Source: Streptomyces justiciae
Lineage (GTDB): Bacteria > Actinomycetota > Actinomycetes > Streptomycetales > Streptomycetaceae
Reading direction: 5' to 3'
Assembly: GCF_015163075.1 (NCBI RefSeq)
Contig: NZ_JADDXU010000006.1
Span: 434,001 to 498,000, forward strand
DNA length: 64,000 nucleotides
The notes below the pieces were generated by a model. That model did no database searches. It had not been told where the DNA came from and saw only the letters and a program-made list of their open reading frames with translations. Of the stretch, positions 1-8,995 are shown piece by piece; within the stretch, counting starts at the first letter, position 1, and each line of letters opens with the position of its first letter. The position numbers and the translations under genes are program-made.

Positions 1-568
1 GACCAAGGCCGAGGCCTCGACCAACCTGGCGCACGCCAAGCTCCATGTCCCCGGCCTGCCGCTGCTCTCGGTCGTCGAGCTCGGCGCCGTCAAGTCCGAG
101 GCGGTCTGCGAGGCCGGTAAGACGCCGGTCGCCACGTCCAACGTGCTCGGTGACGTCACCGTCCTCGGCAAGAAGGTCACGCTGAGCGCGGGCGGCCCGA
201 CCGAGGTGAAGGTCCCGGGCGTCGGCGAGGTCCGCCTCGACCTGTCCAAGCGCGAGACCACCTCGCGCACGGCCGCCGCCACCGCCCTCGAACTCACCGT
301 CTCCGTCAACCCGTTGAAGCTCAACGTGGCCGAGGTCGAGGGCACCCTGACCCTGGCGAAGGCCACCTGCGAGGCCCCGGCGGCACCCGCCTCCGCGGCG
401 CCCTCGGAGACCCCAGCCGGTGACGTGAAGCCCCAAGGCGCCCCCGCCGAGGCCGGGTTGGCCGAGACCGGCGGCAACTCCCTGACCCCGTACATCGCGG
501 GCGGCGCGATCGCCCTGCTCGTCGCGGGCGGAGGAGCGGTCGCGGTGGCGCGGCGCGGCAGGAACTGA
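1..568 (+). CDS. LAETG-anchored surface protein, SCO1860 family (5' end outside window)
   Basis: The reading frame is open from base 2 and ends at 568, leaving 188 residues of the C-terminal part. It ends like a sortase substrate: a proline/alanine-rich spacer, the motif LAETG (bases 458-472), a hydrophobic segment rich in Ala, Gly and Val, and a short basic tail (ARRGRN). Streptomyces class E sortases recognise LAXTG, so the protein is probably secreted and joined to the cell wall. The preceding region is a beta-rich, valine-rich domain without a recognisable catalytic motif. The same kind of protein lies next to the cobalamin cluster in other streptomycetes (from memory, SCO1860), but nothing here ties it to that pathway. 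Confidence 0.85.
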   Translation, partial: TKAEASTNLAHAKLHVPGLPLLSVVELGAVKSEAVCEAGKTPVATSNVLGDVTVLGKKVTLSAGGPTEVKVPGVGEVRLDLSKRETTSRTAAATALELTVSVNPLKLNVAEVEGTLTLAKATCEAPAAPASAAPSETPAGDVKPQGAPAEAGLAETGGNSLTPYIAGGAIALLVAGGGAVAVARRGRN

Positions 569-751
569 CCCCGCGCTGACCCACCCGGCCCGTCCGACGC
601 CCACGGCACCCTCGGGGTGCCCTCCGACGCCCACAGCAGCACCCTTGGGGCCCTCCCCGCAGCGGCGGGCCCGCGGCGGCGACAGAATGGTCCGCCAAGG
701 GCTACGCGGCCGACGCGTGCCGGGCCGCCGGTGGGACAGGAGACGCGGGGG

Positions 752-1807
752 ATGGGCAACGACAAGGCAGGCAAGGGGCGGGTCACGATCCGCGAGGTCG
801 CCGAGCGGGCGGGCGTGTCCACGGCGACCGCGTCCCGCGCGCTCAGCGGCAACCATCCCGTGCCGCCCACCACCCGGGCCCGCGTCCTGCGCGCCGCCCG
901 CGACCTCGACTACGTCGCCAACGCCCACGCACGCGCCCTGGTGGGCGGCGGCCGCAAGACGGTCGCGGTCGTCGTCCGCCAGGTCACCAGCCCCTTCTAC
1001 GCCCAGGTCGCCGAGGGCGTAGAGGCCGAGGCCGCCGACCGGGGCTGGCTGTGCGTGGTCGGCACGACGGGCGGGGACCCGCAGCGGGAGATGGAGTTCG
1101 TGCAGCTCATGCGGGAGGAGGGCGCGCGGCTGGTGATCCTGGTCGGCGGGGTCGTCGAGGACGACGCGTACCGCTCCCGCGTGACGCACTACGCGCAGGC
1201 CCTCGACGCGAGCGGGGCCCGCCTCGTGCTGTGCGGCCGACCCGCCCCCGATCCGGAGATCCCGGCCCTGGTCGTCGAGTTCGACAACGAGGCGGGGGCC
1301 CGCGCGATCACCGGGCATCTGCTGTCGGCGGGGCACCGGCGGATCGTCTTCCTGGGAGGCCTGCCCGGGAACACGGCCCTGGACGCGCGCGTCGCCGGCT
1401 ACCGGGCCGCGCTCGCCGAGCACCGGGTCCCGGCCGCCGACGCCCGGGTCGTCGACTGCGGCCTCGGACGGGCGGCCGGACTCCGGGCGATGACCGAACT
1501 CCTCAAGGAGACACGGGACTTCACCGCCGTGGTCGCCGGGGACGACATGGTCGCCGCGGGTGCGCTGCGCGCCATCGCCGACGCCGGCCTGCGGGTGCCG
1601 GAGGACGTCTCCGTCGTCGGCTACAACGACATCCCGCTCGCCGAGGACTTCAACCCGCCGCTCACGACGGTGCGTACGCCCGCCGAGGAACTGGGGCGGG
1701 CGGCGGTCCGGATAGCGCTGCGAGACCCGGACCAGGCCGCCGGCAGCCACCATGTGCTGGGCACGCACATCGTCGTACGCGGCAGCGTGAGCCACCCGCC
1801 GTCGTGA
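752..1807 (+). CDS. LacI family transcriptional regulator
   Basis: A 351-residue DNA-binding repressor or activator of sugar-type metabolism. Residues about 10-30 form the LacI helix-turn-helix (VTIREVAERAGVSTATASRA), followed by the hinge region and a periplasmic-binding-protein-like effector domain to about residue 340 (ends with the typical 'VPEDVSVVGYNDIPLAEDF...PLTTVRTP' pattern). The ATG at 752 follows a purine-rich GACGCGGGGG stretch and gives the normal family length; the in-frame extension upstream is low complexity and unlike the family. The effector is not predictable. No transport or catabolic gene is adjacent in the window, so its target may be distant. Confidence 0.93.
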   Translation: MGNDKAGKGRVTIREVAERAGVSTATASRALSGNHPVPPTTRARVLRAARDLDYVANAHARALVGGGRKTVAVVVRQVTSPFYAQVAEGVEAEAADRGWLCVVGTTGGDPQREMEFVQLMREEGARLVILVGGVVEDDAYRSRVTHYAQALDASGARLVLCGRPAPDPEIPALVVEFDNEAGARAITGHLLSAGHRRIVFLGGLPGNTALDARVAGYRAALAEHRVPAADARVVDCGLGRAAGLRAMTELLKETRDFTAVVAGDDMVAAGALRAIADAGLRVPEDVSVVGYNDIPLAEDFNPPLTTVRTPAEELGRAAVRIALRDPDQAAGSHHVLGTHIVVRGSVSHPPS

Positions 1808-1830
1808 GCCCGCCGGGCCGTCGTGGCCGG

Positions 1831-2907
1831 TCAGTGCTGTGACAGCACCATCGCCTGGTCCAGCGCCTGGAGGAACGAGTTGACCGTTGTCCGGTCCCGC
1901 ACCGCGAGCCGCAGCCACTCCTCGTCCAGGCCGGGGAACGTGTCCCCGCGCCGCACCGCGAAACCGAGGTCGCGCAAGTGCCGGCGCACGGCGGCGGCCC
2001 GCGGCAGGCGTACGAGGACGAAGGGGCCCTCCGCCGGTTCGGCCACCCTGAGTCCGTCCGGGGCGAACTCCCGCAGCCCGGCGACGAGATGGGCCCGGTC
2101 GGCGGCGATCCGGTGGGCCGCGTGGGCCGCCTCGGCCAGTGCCTGCGGCTGCACGCAGGCCCGCGCAGCCGCGAGCGCCGGGGTGGACACCGGCCACAGC
2201 GGCTGGGCCCGTTCCAGTTCCTCGATGGTCTCCGGGGCGGCGAGGACGTAACCGATGCGCAGCCCGGCCAGCCCCCAGGTCTTGGTCAGGCTGCGCAGGA
2301 CGACGAGTCCGGGGACGTCGGTGCGTCCCGCGAGCGCCTCCCGCTCGGCCGGCACCGCGTCCATGAACGCCTCGTCCACCACCAACGTCCGTCCGGGGCG
2401 GGCCAGTCGGGCGATCGTGTCCGCCGGGTGCAGGACCGACGTCGGGTTCGTCGGGTTGCCGATCACCACCAGGTCGGCATCCTCGGGGACGGCCGCCGGG
2501 TCGAGTCGGAAGCCGTCCTCCTCGCGCAGCAGCAGCCGGTTGACGGTGTGCCCCGCGTCCCGCAGCGCCGCCTCCGGCTCCGTGAACTGCGGGTGCACGA
2601 CCAGCGGCTGACGAACCCTCAGCGCCCGTGCGAGCAGCACGAAGGCCTCCGCGGCGCCGGCCGTGAGCAGCACCCGCTCCGCGGGCAGCCCGTGCCGGGC
2701 CGCGACCGCCTCACGCGCCTCACGGCCGTCCGGATAGGCGGCCAGCCCGGTCAGCGACTCGGCGATCCGCTCCCGCAGCCATCTCGGGGGCGTGTCCGCG
2801 CGGACGTTCACGGCGAGGTCGGTGAGCCGCGCCCCGTCGTCCCGGACCTCAGCGTCACCGTGGTGCCGCAGGTCGTGGCTGCCGGTGTCCTGTCTGTCAG
2901 TGTGCAT
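1831..2907 (-). CDS. cobC: PLP-dependent aminotransferase-like CobC (threonine-phosphate decarboxylase-like)
   Basis: A 358-residue fold-type I PLP enzyme of the histidinol-phosphate aminotransferase/CobC group. The PLP lysine lies in SLTKTWGLAGLRIGY, and GNPTNPTS is the phosphate/substrate loop. In B12 synthesis CobC-type enzymes decarboxylate threonine phosphate to make the aminopropanol linker; the position as last gene of the cobM-cobC unit supports this. The gene overlaps the 3' end of cbiX. I chose the ATG at 2907 (11-base overlap); the ATG at 2937 would add ten Thr/Pro-rich residues and overlap 41 bases. Neither has a convincing ribosome site, as expected for coupled translation. A bona fide aminotransferase role remains possible. 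Confidence 0.82.
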   Translation of the reverse strand: MHTDRQDTGSHDLRHHGDAEVRDDGARLTDLAVNVRADTPPRWLRERIAESLTGLAAYPDGREAREAVAARHGLPAERVLLTAGAAEAFVLLARALRVRQPLVVHPQFTEPEAALRDAGHTVNRLLLREEDGFRLDPAAVPEDADLVVIGNPTNPTSVLHPADTIARLARPGRTLVVDEAFMDAVPAEREALAGRTDVPGLVVLRSLTKTWGLAGLRIGYVLAAPETIEELERAQPLWPVSTPALAAARACVQPQALAEAAHAAHRIAADRAHLVAGLREFAPDGLRVAEPAEGPFVLVRLPRAAAVRRHLRDLGFAVRRGDTFPGLDEEWLRLAVRDRTTVNSFLQALDQAMVLSQH

Positions 2908-3829
2908 GGGAGTGGGAGCCGTGGTGGTGGTGTCCATGGCCGTGATGATGGTGGCCGTCGTCGTCGGGGTGGAAGTGCGGCTGCTGCGGCAGGCCCACCT
3001 TGTCCTCGAAGCCGGGCAGCGCGATGCGGTACACGCACGAGTCGCAGTTCATCCGCAGATCACCCTTGATCGCCTCCTCGTACCGCTCCATCACCAGGTC
3101 GAGCAGCTCCGGCTCCGGACCGATGACGTCGGCCGAGCGCACCTCGACCTCGGGGTGGGCGGCGGCCCAGCCCTCGGTCTGCTGCCGGACGCGGTCCGGG
3201 AGGATGCCGGTGAACAGGAAGTAGGGCAGGACGACGATCCGCTGCGCGCCCAGCTTCACGCACCGGTCCAGTCCGCTCGGCACGTCCGGCGCCGCCAGCG
3301 ACACGAACGCCGTCTCGACACCCGCGTACCCGCGCCCCTCCCACAGCAGCCGCGCCGCCTTGTGCACCTCGGCGTTGGCGTCCGGGTCGGTGGAACCGCG
3401 CCCGACGAGCAGCACGGTGACGTCGGCGAGGTCGCCGGGCGCGCGCCCCTCGGTGCCCAGCGCCTCCTCCAGCCGCCGCTCCAGGACGTTCAGCACCGAC
3501 GGATGCGGGCCCAGCGGACGGCCGTAGGTGTACGAGATCCCCGGGTGCCGTTCCTTCTCGCGGGCCAGCGCCGCCGGGATGTCGCCCTTGGCGTGACCGG
3601 CGGAGACCAGCATCAGCGGCACGGCGGCGAACCGTCGTACGCCTCTGTCCACCAGCTCGGTGACGGCCTCGCCCAACGGCGGCGGGGACAGTTCGATGAA
3701 GCCGCCCGCGACGGGCAGTTCGGGGTGGCGGCGCCCCAACTCCCGTACGAAGTCGCGGAACGCCTCGGCCCCGGCCTCGTCCCGGGTGCCGTGGCCGGCG
3801 ATGAGCAGAGCGGGCTGGGGGGTGGTCAC
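2897..3829 (-). CDS. cbiX: Sirohydrochlorin cobaltochelatase-like protein CbiX, His-rich tail
   Basis: A 310-residue long-form CbiX/SirB chelatase. The N-terminal half starts with the catalytic-His motif LLIAGHGTRDEA, and a second chelatase half follows (VTVLLVGRGSTDPDAN). Near the C-terminus is MNCDSC, the cysteine motif seen in long CbiX proteins that can hold an iron-sulfur cluster. The last ~28 residues contain about 15 histidines in HHHH/HGH runs, a metal-binding tail. Early cobalt insertion by CbiX belongs to the anaerobic route, while the window also encodes the late cobaltochelatase CobN, so this protein may instead serve siroheme or act as a metal store. It sits between cobH (4-base overlap) and cobC. 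Confidence 0.85.
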   Translation of the reverse strand: MTTPQPALLIAGHGTRDEAGAEAFRDFVRELGRRHPELPVAGGFIELSPPPLGEAVTELVDRGVRRFAAVPLMLVSAGHAKGDIPAALAREKERHPGISYTYGRPLGPHPSVLNVLERRLEEALGTEGRAPGDLADVTVLLVGRGSTDPDANAEVHKAARLLWEGRGYAGVETAFVSLAAPDVPSGLDRCVKLGAQRIVVLPYFLFTGILPDRVRQQTEGWAAAHPEVEVRSADVIGPEPELLDLVMERYEEAIKGDLRMNCDSCVYRIALPGFEDKVGLPQQPHFHPDDDGHHHHGHGHHHHGSHSHAH

Positions 3830-4413
3830 GATTTCTCCTCGGTGGAAACGGGGTGGTACAGCAGGGCGTTGAGCGCGGCCGAGGCGACGGCCGACCCGCC
3901 CTTCTCGGACACGTTGCTCACGGCGGGCAGCCCGCTCTCACGCAACGCGGCCTTGGACTCGACCGCGCCGACGAAGCCGACGGGCAGACCGATGACGAGC
4001 GCCGGGGCGGCGTCCAGGGTGAGCAGCTCCTCCAGCGCGGTCGGCGCGTTGCCGATCACCCAGAGGGCACCGGGGCCGACCTGCTCGTAGGCGAGCCGGA
4101 TCGCGTGCGCGGAGCGGGTCAGGCCCGGACCGGCCACGGCGTCGCGGAGCCGGCAGACGGTCTCGCGCCGGGTGATCCCGGCGGCCACCATCTCGACGTC
4201 CACGACGACGGGCGCCCCGCCGTGCAGCGCGGCATGAGCCTTCTCCAGCTCGCCCTCGTCCATGACGAGGTCGTCGGCGTACTCCAGGTCGGCGGCCGAG
4301 TGGATGACCCTCTCGACCACTGTCCGGGTCAGCGGCGGGAAGTGCGAGGTGTCCAGGCGGGCCCGCAGCCGCCGGTAGGACTCCGCCTCGATGGGGTGGA
4401 CCTCACGGATCAC
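3826..4413 (-). CDS. cobH: Precorrin-8X methylmutase (CobH/CbiC)
   Basis: A 195-residue enzyme that moves the C11 methyl group to C12, giving hydrogenobyrinic acid. The catalytic His lies in RVIHSAADLEYADDL (His38), and the Gly-rich end 'IGLPVGFVGAVESK' is typical of CobH/CbiC. Full length for the family (about 200). The GTG start at 4413 is preceded by GAGGAGGGCTCCAA, a clear ribosome site, and overlaps the stop of the upstream cobJ gene by four bases (GTGA). The longer frame to 4746 is only the antisense-like extension through cobJ coding sequence. Confidence 0.93.
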   Translation of the reverse strand: MIREVHPIEAESYRRLRARLDTSHFPPLTRTVVERVIHSAADLEYADDLVMDEGELEKAHAALHGGAPVVVDVEMVAAGITRRETVCRLRDAVAGPGLTRSAHAIRLAYEQVGPGALWVIGNAPTALEELLTLDAAPALVIGLPVGFVGAVESKAALRESGLPAVSNVSEKGGSAVASAALNALLYHPVSTEEKS

Positions 4414-6110
4414 TTGGAGCCCTCCTCTGCGGTCTGCCAGCGGTAGCCGCGCGGTGTCACCATGCGCCCCGCGATGTCCCGGGTCGCCGTGTTGCCGACG
4501 GTCACGACCGTCATCATGTCGACCGTCGCCGGGTCCAGGGACCCCAGTGTCGTGAGCCGACTGGACTCGTCCGGCCGCGACGCGTTCCGTACGACCCCGA
4601 CCGGCGTCGTCGGCTCTCGGTGCTCGGCGAGGATCGCCAGCGCCTTCGGCAGCTGCCAGTCGCGGCCCCGGGAGCGCGGGTTGTAGAAGGTGACCACGAT
4701 GTCCGCCTCGGCCGCCGCCCGCACCCGCCGCTCGATGACCTCCCACGGAGTGTGCAGGTCGGAGAGGCTGATGGAGACGTGGTCGTGGCCCAGCGGGGCG
4801 CCCAGGATCGCTGCGGCGGCGAGCGCGGCCGTCACCCCGGGCACACCGACGACCTCGATGTCGTCGGAGGCCTCGGCGAGCGCGGGGGAGGCCATGGCGT
4901 ACACGCCCGCGTCCCCGCTGCCGATCAGCGCGACGGCCTGCCCCTTACGGGCCTCCGCCACGGCCGTCCGGGCCCGCTCCTCCTCGGCCCCGAGACCCGA
5001 CTCCAGGATCACGGTGCCGGGCCGCAGCAGATCGCGGATCTGGTCGACGTACTGGTCCAGGCCGACCAGCACGGCAGCGCCCCGCAACTCCGCCTTCGCG
5101 CGCGGGGTCAGCAGGTCCCGGGCGCCGGGCCCGAGCCCGACCACCGCGAGCCGGCCGCGCGCGGGACGCCGTACGACGGCACAGGTAGCCATCGCGGGCA
5201 GCCCGTCCGCACGCTCCGACTTCCGCTTGGGTACGAGGAGTTCGCCGCCGGTCACGAGCGCGGCGGCCTCGGCGACGGACGGGGTGCCCACGGCGGCGAG
5301 GGGCGCGTCGGAGGGGTTGGGCACCTCGACGGCCTTGAGTTCCTCGGCGGAGTAGGTGACCAAGGGGACATTCAGCTCACGAGCCGCCCCGACGATGCCC
5401 GGCTCCTCGGACTTGGCGTCGACGGTGGCGAGTTCGGCGACGCAGAGACGGGACAGCCCCGCGTCGCGCAGGGCGCTCTCGATCAACTCCAGCACCTCCT
5501 CGACCGGCGCGCCCTTCGAGGCGCCGACGCCGACGACGAGGGACGGCGGCCGCAGGACGACCTCCTGCGAGGCGGGCTGGAGGAGACGGTCGGTGAGCCG
5601 GATGACGTGGTCACCCTCGGCCGAGACCTTCAGCGCGGGCAGCGGCCACGCCAACTCCGCCTCCAGCGCGACCGGTTCACCGTCGAGGAGCGCCCGCGAG
5701 ACGGCGGCCACATCGCCTTCGACGGGGAAGCCGAGCGTGTCCAGCCCGGGCAGCCCGACCGCGTCCGTAGCCGTCGTGACGACCGGCTCCGCACCCAGCA
5801 ACTCCCCGACCTCACGGGCGAGTTCATTGGCGCCGCCGCCGTGCCCGCCGACCAGCGACACGGCGAACCGGCTGCCCTCGTCGACGCACACCACACCCGG
5901 GTCGGACGTCTTGTCGCCGAGCAGCGGCGCGACGAGCCGCACCACGGCACCCGTGGCGAGGAAGCACACCAGCTGCTCGCACTCCGCGAACGCGGCCCGT
6001 ACGGCGTCGCCGACGGGACCCTCGTACACGCGCGTCCGCTCCGGCCACGCCGCGGCCAGCCGGTCGCGCGCAGCCGCGCCCGCCGAGGTGGCGGAAATGA
6101 GGCCGATCAC
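4410..6110 (-). CDS. cobJ: CbiG-CobJ fusion: cobalt-precorrin-5A hydrolase / precorrin-3B C17-methyltransferase
   Basis: A 566-residue fusion. Residues 1 to about 300 match CbiG: an N-terminal domain (IGLISATSAG), the middle segment with 'FLATGAVVRLVAPLLGDK' and 'LVGGHGGGANELA', and the C-terminal CobE-like part (VVGVGASKGAP). From about residue 320 it is the SAM-dependent methyltransferase CobJ/CbiH (LAVVGLGPGARDLLTPRA; 'GSGDAGVYAMA'), which methylates C17 and contracts the ring. The two parts are separate genes in many bacteria; fusions of this kind are known in actinomycetes. It overlaps cobL upstream and cobH downstream by four bases each, so the genes are translationally coupled. Confidence 0.93.
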   Translation of the reverse strand: MIGLISATSAGAAARDRLAAAWPERTRVYEGPVGDAVRAAFAECEQLVCFLATGAVVRLVAPLLGDKTSDPGVVCVDEGSRFAVSLVGGHGGGANELAREVGELLGAEPVVTTATDAVGLPGLDTLGFPVEGDVAAVSRALLDGEPVALEAELAWPLPALKVSAEGDHVIRLTDRLLQPASQEVVLRPPSLVVGVGASKGAPVEEVLELIESALRDAGLSRLCVAELATVDAKSEEPGIVGAARELNVPLVTYSAEELKAVEVPNPSDAPLAAVGTPSVAEAAALVTGGELLVPKRKSERADGLPAMATCAVVRRPARGRLAVVGLGPGARDLLTPRAKAELRGAAVLVGLDQYVDQIRDLLRPGTVILESGLGAEEERARTAVAEARKGQAVALIGSGDAGVYAMASPALAEASDDIEVVGVPGVTAALAAAAILGAPLGHDHVSISLSDLHTPWEVIERRVRAAAEADIVVTFYNPRSRGRDWQLPKALAILAEHREPTTPVGVVRNASRPDESSRLTTLGSLDPATVDMMTVVTVGNTATRDIAGRMVTPRGYRWQTAEEGSK

Positions 6111-7342
6111 AGGGCAACTCCCTCATGAGAAACGGGGGTTCGGTACCCCCACAGCAGAAAAACAGGGTTGGTCGCCGCGAGCCGGGTCACGTCTCCCGGC
6201 AGCGGCGCCAGCCGCGACGACTGCAACAGCACGCCGTCGCAGGAGAACCCGGCGCCGGTGAGCGCCTCGCGCACGGCCGGCACCCGGTCCAGCGCGGCCA
6301 TCGCCACGACGACCGTCCGCCGGGCGCGCCTCGCGCACGCGGTGACGATCGCGGGCAGTTCGCGCCCGCCGCCGCCGACGAACACGGCGTCGGGGTCGTC
6401 GAGATCGGACAGCACCGTGGGCGCGGCCCCGTGCACGGCCCGTACGTCGACCCCGTGCGCCACCGCGTTGGCGCGCACCCGCTCGACGCCGTCCAGGGTC
6501 TTCTCGACCGCGGTGACGGCGGCGCCGAGCCGCGCGCACTCCACGGCGACGGAACCGGAGCCCGCCCCGATGTCCCAGACGTGGTCGCCGAGACGAGGGC
6601 CGAGCCGGGCCAGCGCGAGGGCCCGTACCTCGAACTTGGTGATCATCGAGTCGCGGTGCGTGAACTCGCCCTCGTCCAGCGCCCATCGACCGGGGCCGAC
6701 GTCGGACCCGGCGACCGTCCGCGCACCCGCGCCCAGCAGCCGCGTCTCGTCCAGGCACAGCACCACGCTGACCGACGTCCCCCAGTCACGGGCGGCGGCC
6801 TCGGCCGGTGTCACCCGCTCGACGCGCTCCTCGGCGGAGCCCAGCGCGGAGGCGACGACCAGCACCCGGGCGTCGGCCCGCAGCGCGGCGCCCAGCTCGG
6901 CGGGCCCGGACCCCGGCCCGGTCAGCACGGCGACCTTGGGCCGCGCCCGGCACACGTTGACGGCCGTCCGCAGCTCCCGCCCGTGCGCGCTGACCACGAC
7001 CGCGTCGTCCCACGTCAGCCCGAGCCGCGCGAACGCGGCGGCGACGGACGACACCCCGGGCCGTACGTCCAACCGCTCGGACCCGAACCGCTCGGCCAGC
7101 GCCCGCACGACCCCGAAGAACCCGGGATCACCGGAGGCGAGCACGACGACCCGGCTCTCCACCTTCAGATGCCGCTCGATGACGTCCAGCGCGGGCGCGA
7201 GCGGCCCGAGGACGACCTGCTCGGCGTCGTCGGGCACGGGCGCGGACGCCAGATGACGCCGGCCGCCCACCACCAGCCGGGCCCCGGCCAGCACGTCGGC
7301 AGGAACCGGCGCCCCCGTCCCCGTACCGAAGACCGTGATCAC
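6107..7342 (-). CDS. cobL: Precorrin-6Y C5,15-methyltransferase (decarboxylating) CobL
   Basis: A 411-residue two-domain methyltransferase. Residues 1 to about 195 are CbiE-like (corrin C5 methylation; 'ASGDPGFFGVVRAL'), and about 205-400 are CbiT-like, with the Rossmann SAM loop WDIGAGSGSVAVE and the conserved HRDSMITKFEVRALALA. Together they methylate C5 and C15 and remove the acetate carboxyl at C12. The GTG start at 7342 shares bases with the cobM stop (GTGA). A longer frame extends to 8233 but only reads cobM out of frame, so I reject it. Confidence 0.93.
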   Translation of the reverse strand: MITVFGTGTGAPVPADVLAGARLVVGGRRHLASAPVPDDAEQVVLGPLAPALDVIERHLKVESRVVVLASGDPGFFGVVRALAERFGSERLDVRPGVSSVAAAFARLGLTWDDAVVVSAHGRELRTAVNVCRARPKVAVLTGPGSGPAELGAALRADARVLVVASALGSAEERVERVTPAEAAARDWGTSVSVVLCLDETRLLGAGARTVAGSDVGPGRWALDEGEFTHRDSMITKFEVRALALARLGPRLGDHVWDIGAGSGSVAVECARLGAAVTAVEKTLDGVERVRANAVAHGVDVRAVHGAAPTVLSDLDDPDAVFVGGGGRELPAIVTACARRARRTVVVAMAALDRVPAVREALTGAGFSCDGVLLQSSRLAPLPGDVTRLAATNPVFLLWGYRTPVSHEGVAL

Positions 7343-8157
7343 GTACTCGCACCCCGCGCGCGCAGGGCCCGGCGGGCCTCCGGGTCGGCCTTGCGGTAGC
7401 CGTGGAAGTGGCCGGGGTGGTACAGGTGCGAGCGGGTGCCCTCGGCGTCGAGCGCGGGCCCGACCAGGAAGAGGGTGTGCTTCCAGAGCTTGTGCTCCTT
7501 GACCGTTTCCTCCAGCGTCTCGATCGTGCACCGCACGACGAGCTCCTCGGGCCAGGTGGCCTGGTAGGCGACGACGACCGGGGTGGAGGTCGGATAGCCG
7601 CCCTCCAGCAGCTCCCGCACCAGCTGACCGCTCCGCGCCGCCGACAGGAAGATCGCCATGGTGGTGCCGTGCTTGGCGAACTCCCGTACCTCCTCGCCGG
7701 GCGGCATCGGCGTCTTGCCGCCGCCGAGGCGGGTGAGCACCACGGACTGCGCGACCTCGGGAATGGTCAGCTCGCGCTGCGCGAGCGCGGCGACGGCGGA
7801 GAACGCGGAGACGCCGGGGATCACTTCGGTCGCGATGCCGATCCGGGCGCACCGGTCGAGCTGCTCCTGCGTACCGCCCCAGAGGGCGGGGTCGCCGGAG
7901 TGGATGCGGGCGACACGAAGGCCGTCCCGCAGGGCCCTCTGATAGACGGCGACGACGTCCTCCAGCGACATCGTCGCCGAGTCGAGGATCTCCGCGCCCT
8001 CGCGGGCATGCTCCAGGACCTCCGCCTGGACCAGGCTCGCCGCCCAGATCACGACGTCGGCCTCGGCGATGGCGCGCGCGGCACGGAACGTCAGCAGGTC
8101 GGCGGCGCCGGGTCCGGCACCGACGAAGGTCACCTTGCCGGTGGGGGCGTCGGCCAT
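7339..8157 (-). CDS. cobM: Precorrin-4 C11-methyltransferase CobM
   Basis: A 272-residue SAM-dependent corrin methyltransferase. It has the family opening KVTFVGAGPGAADLLTFRA, the substrate motif IHSGDPALWG, and the conserved PGVSAFSA. It adds a methyl group to C11 after ring contraction. The ATG at 8157 has AGAGG about ten bases upstream and gives the family length; a GTG at 8187 would add ten residues. It is the first gene of the cobM-cobL-cobJ-cobH-cbiX-cobC unit and is divergent from the ZIP transporter. I find no second cobalamin riboswitch in the short space upstream. Confidence 0.93.
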   Translation of the reverse strand: MADAPTGKVTFVGAGPGAADLLTFRAARAIAEADVVIWAASLVQAEVLEHAREGAEILDSATMSLEDVVAVYQRALRDGLRVARIHSGDPALWGGTQEQLDRCARIGIATEVIPGVSAFSAVAALAQRELTIPEVAQSVVLTRLGGGKTPMPPGEEVREFAKHGTTMAIFLSAARSGQLVRELLEGGYPTSTPVVVAYQATWPEELVVRCTIETLEETVKEHKLWKHTLFLVGPALDAEGTRSHLYHPGHFHGYRKADPEARRALRARGAST

Positions 8158-8249
8158 GGGTTCGGGTCCTCTCGTACGAAGAATCACTGGTGTGCGAACA
8201 GGGGGTTCTGGATGTGCGCGAACGGGCCCGCATCGGATACCAAGGGCCT

Positions 8250-8978
8250 ATGGCGGTGTTCGTCGCGCTCGGCGCGTTCCTGATGACTCTGGCCGGGGGC
8301 TGGACGGCACAGCGGGTGACCGACCGCCGTCACCTGGTCCTCGGCCTGGCCGGCGGCCTGATGCTGGGCGTGGTCGGCCTGGACCTGCTGCCGGAGGCGC
8401 TGGAGGCGGCGGGCACCGAGGTGTTCGGCGTACCGGCCGCGCTGCTGCTGTTCGTGGCCGGCTTCCTGATGGCCCATCTGGTGGAACGTCTCCTCGCCGC
8501 CCGCCAGGCCGCGCACGGCGGCGAGGAGCGGGACGCCCGGGTCCCCGAGGTGGGCCTGACGGCCGCCGCGGCGATGGTCGGCCACAGCGCCATGGACGGC
8601 GTGGCGATCGGCGCGGCCTTCCAGGTGGGCGGCGGCATGGGCGCCGCGGTGGCCCTCGCGGTCATCGCCCATGACTTCGCGGACGGCTTCAACACGTACA
8701 CGATCACGAGCCTGTACGGGAACGCCCGGCGCCGGGCGGTGGCGATGCTGGTGGCGGACGCGGCGGCACCGGTCGTGGGCGCGGCGTCGACCCTCTTCTT
8801 CACGATCCCGGAGAAGCTGCTCGGCGCGTATCTCGGCTTCTTCGGCGGCGCGCTCCTCTATCTGGCGGCCGCCGAGATCCTCCCCGAGGCCCACCACGAA
8901 CACCCCGCCCGCTCGACCCTGCTGTGCACGGTCGCGGGCGCGGCGTTCATCTGGCTGGTGGTGGGCATCGCCGACTGA
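8250..8978 (+). CDS. ZIP family metal transporter
   Basis: A 242-residue integral membrane protein with about eight hydrophobic segments. It carries the ZIP signature in helices 4 and 5: 'MVGHSAMDGVAIGAAF' and 'VIAHDFADGFNTYT', whose His and Asp residues form the metal site, and a later 'AAEILPEAHHEHP' segment. ZIP proteins import zinc and related divalent metals into the cytosol. Its place between the two halves of the B12 cluster, in the opposite orientation, suggests a role in supplying cobalt or another metal, but substrate cannot be read from sequence. The ATG at 8250 is chosen over the GTG at 8190, whose extra residues are polar and not family-like. Confidence 0.88.
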   Translation: MAVFVALGAFLMTLAGGWTAQRVTDRRHLVLGLAGGLMLGVVGLDLLPEALEAAGTEVFGVPAALLLFVAGFLMAHLVERLLAARQAAHGGEERDARVPEVGLTAAAAMVGHSAMDGVAIGAAFQVGGGMGAAVALAVIAHDFADGFNTYTITSLYGNARRRAVAMLVADAAAPVVGAASTLFFTIPEKLLGAYLGFFGGALLYLAAAEILPEAHHEHPARSTLLCTVAGAAFIWLVVGIAD

Positions 8979-8995
8979 GCCCCTGACCGGGGGTG

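Noticed and set aside
2897..2982. Artificial His tag or sequencing artefact
   Set aside because: His runs are interrupted by natural codons and the tail overlaps the cobC start as in other B12 clusters.
6107..8233. 708-residue minus-strand frame through cobM and cobL
   Set aside because: Only its C-terminal part is CobL; the rest reads cobM out of frame and is Arg/Pro-rich nonsense.
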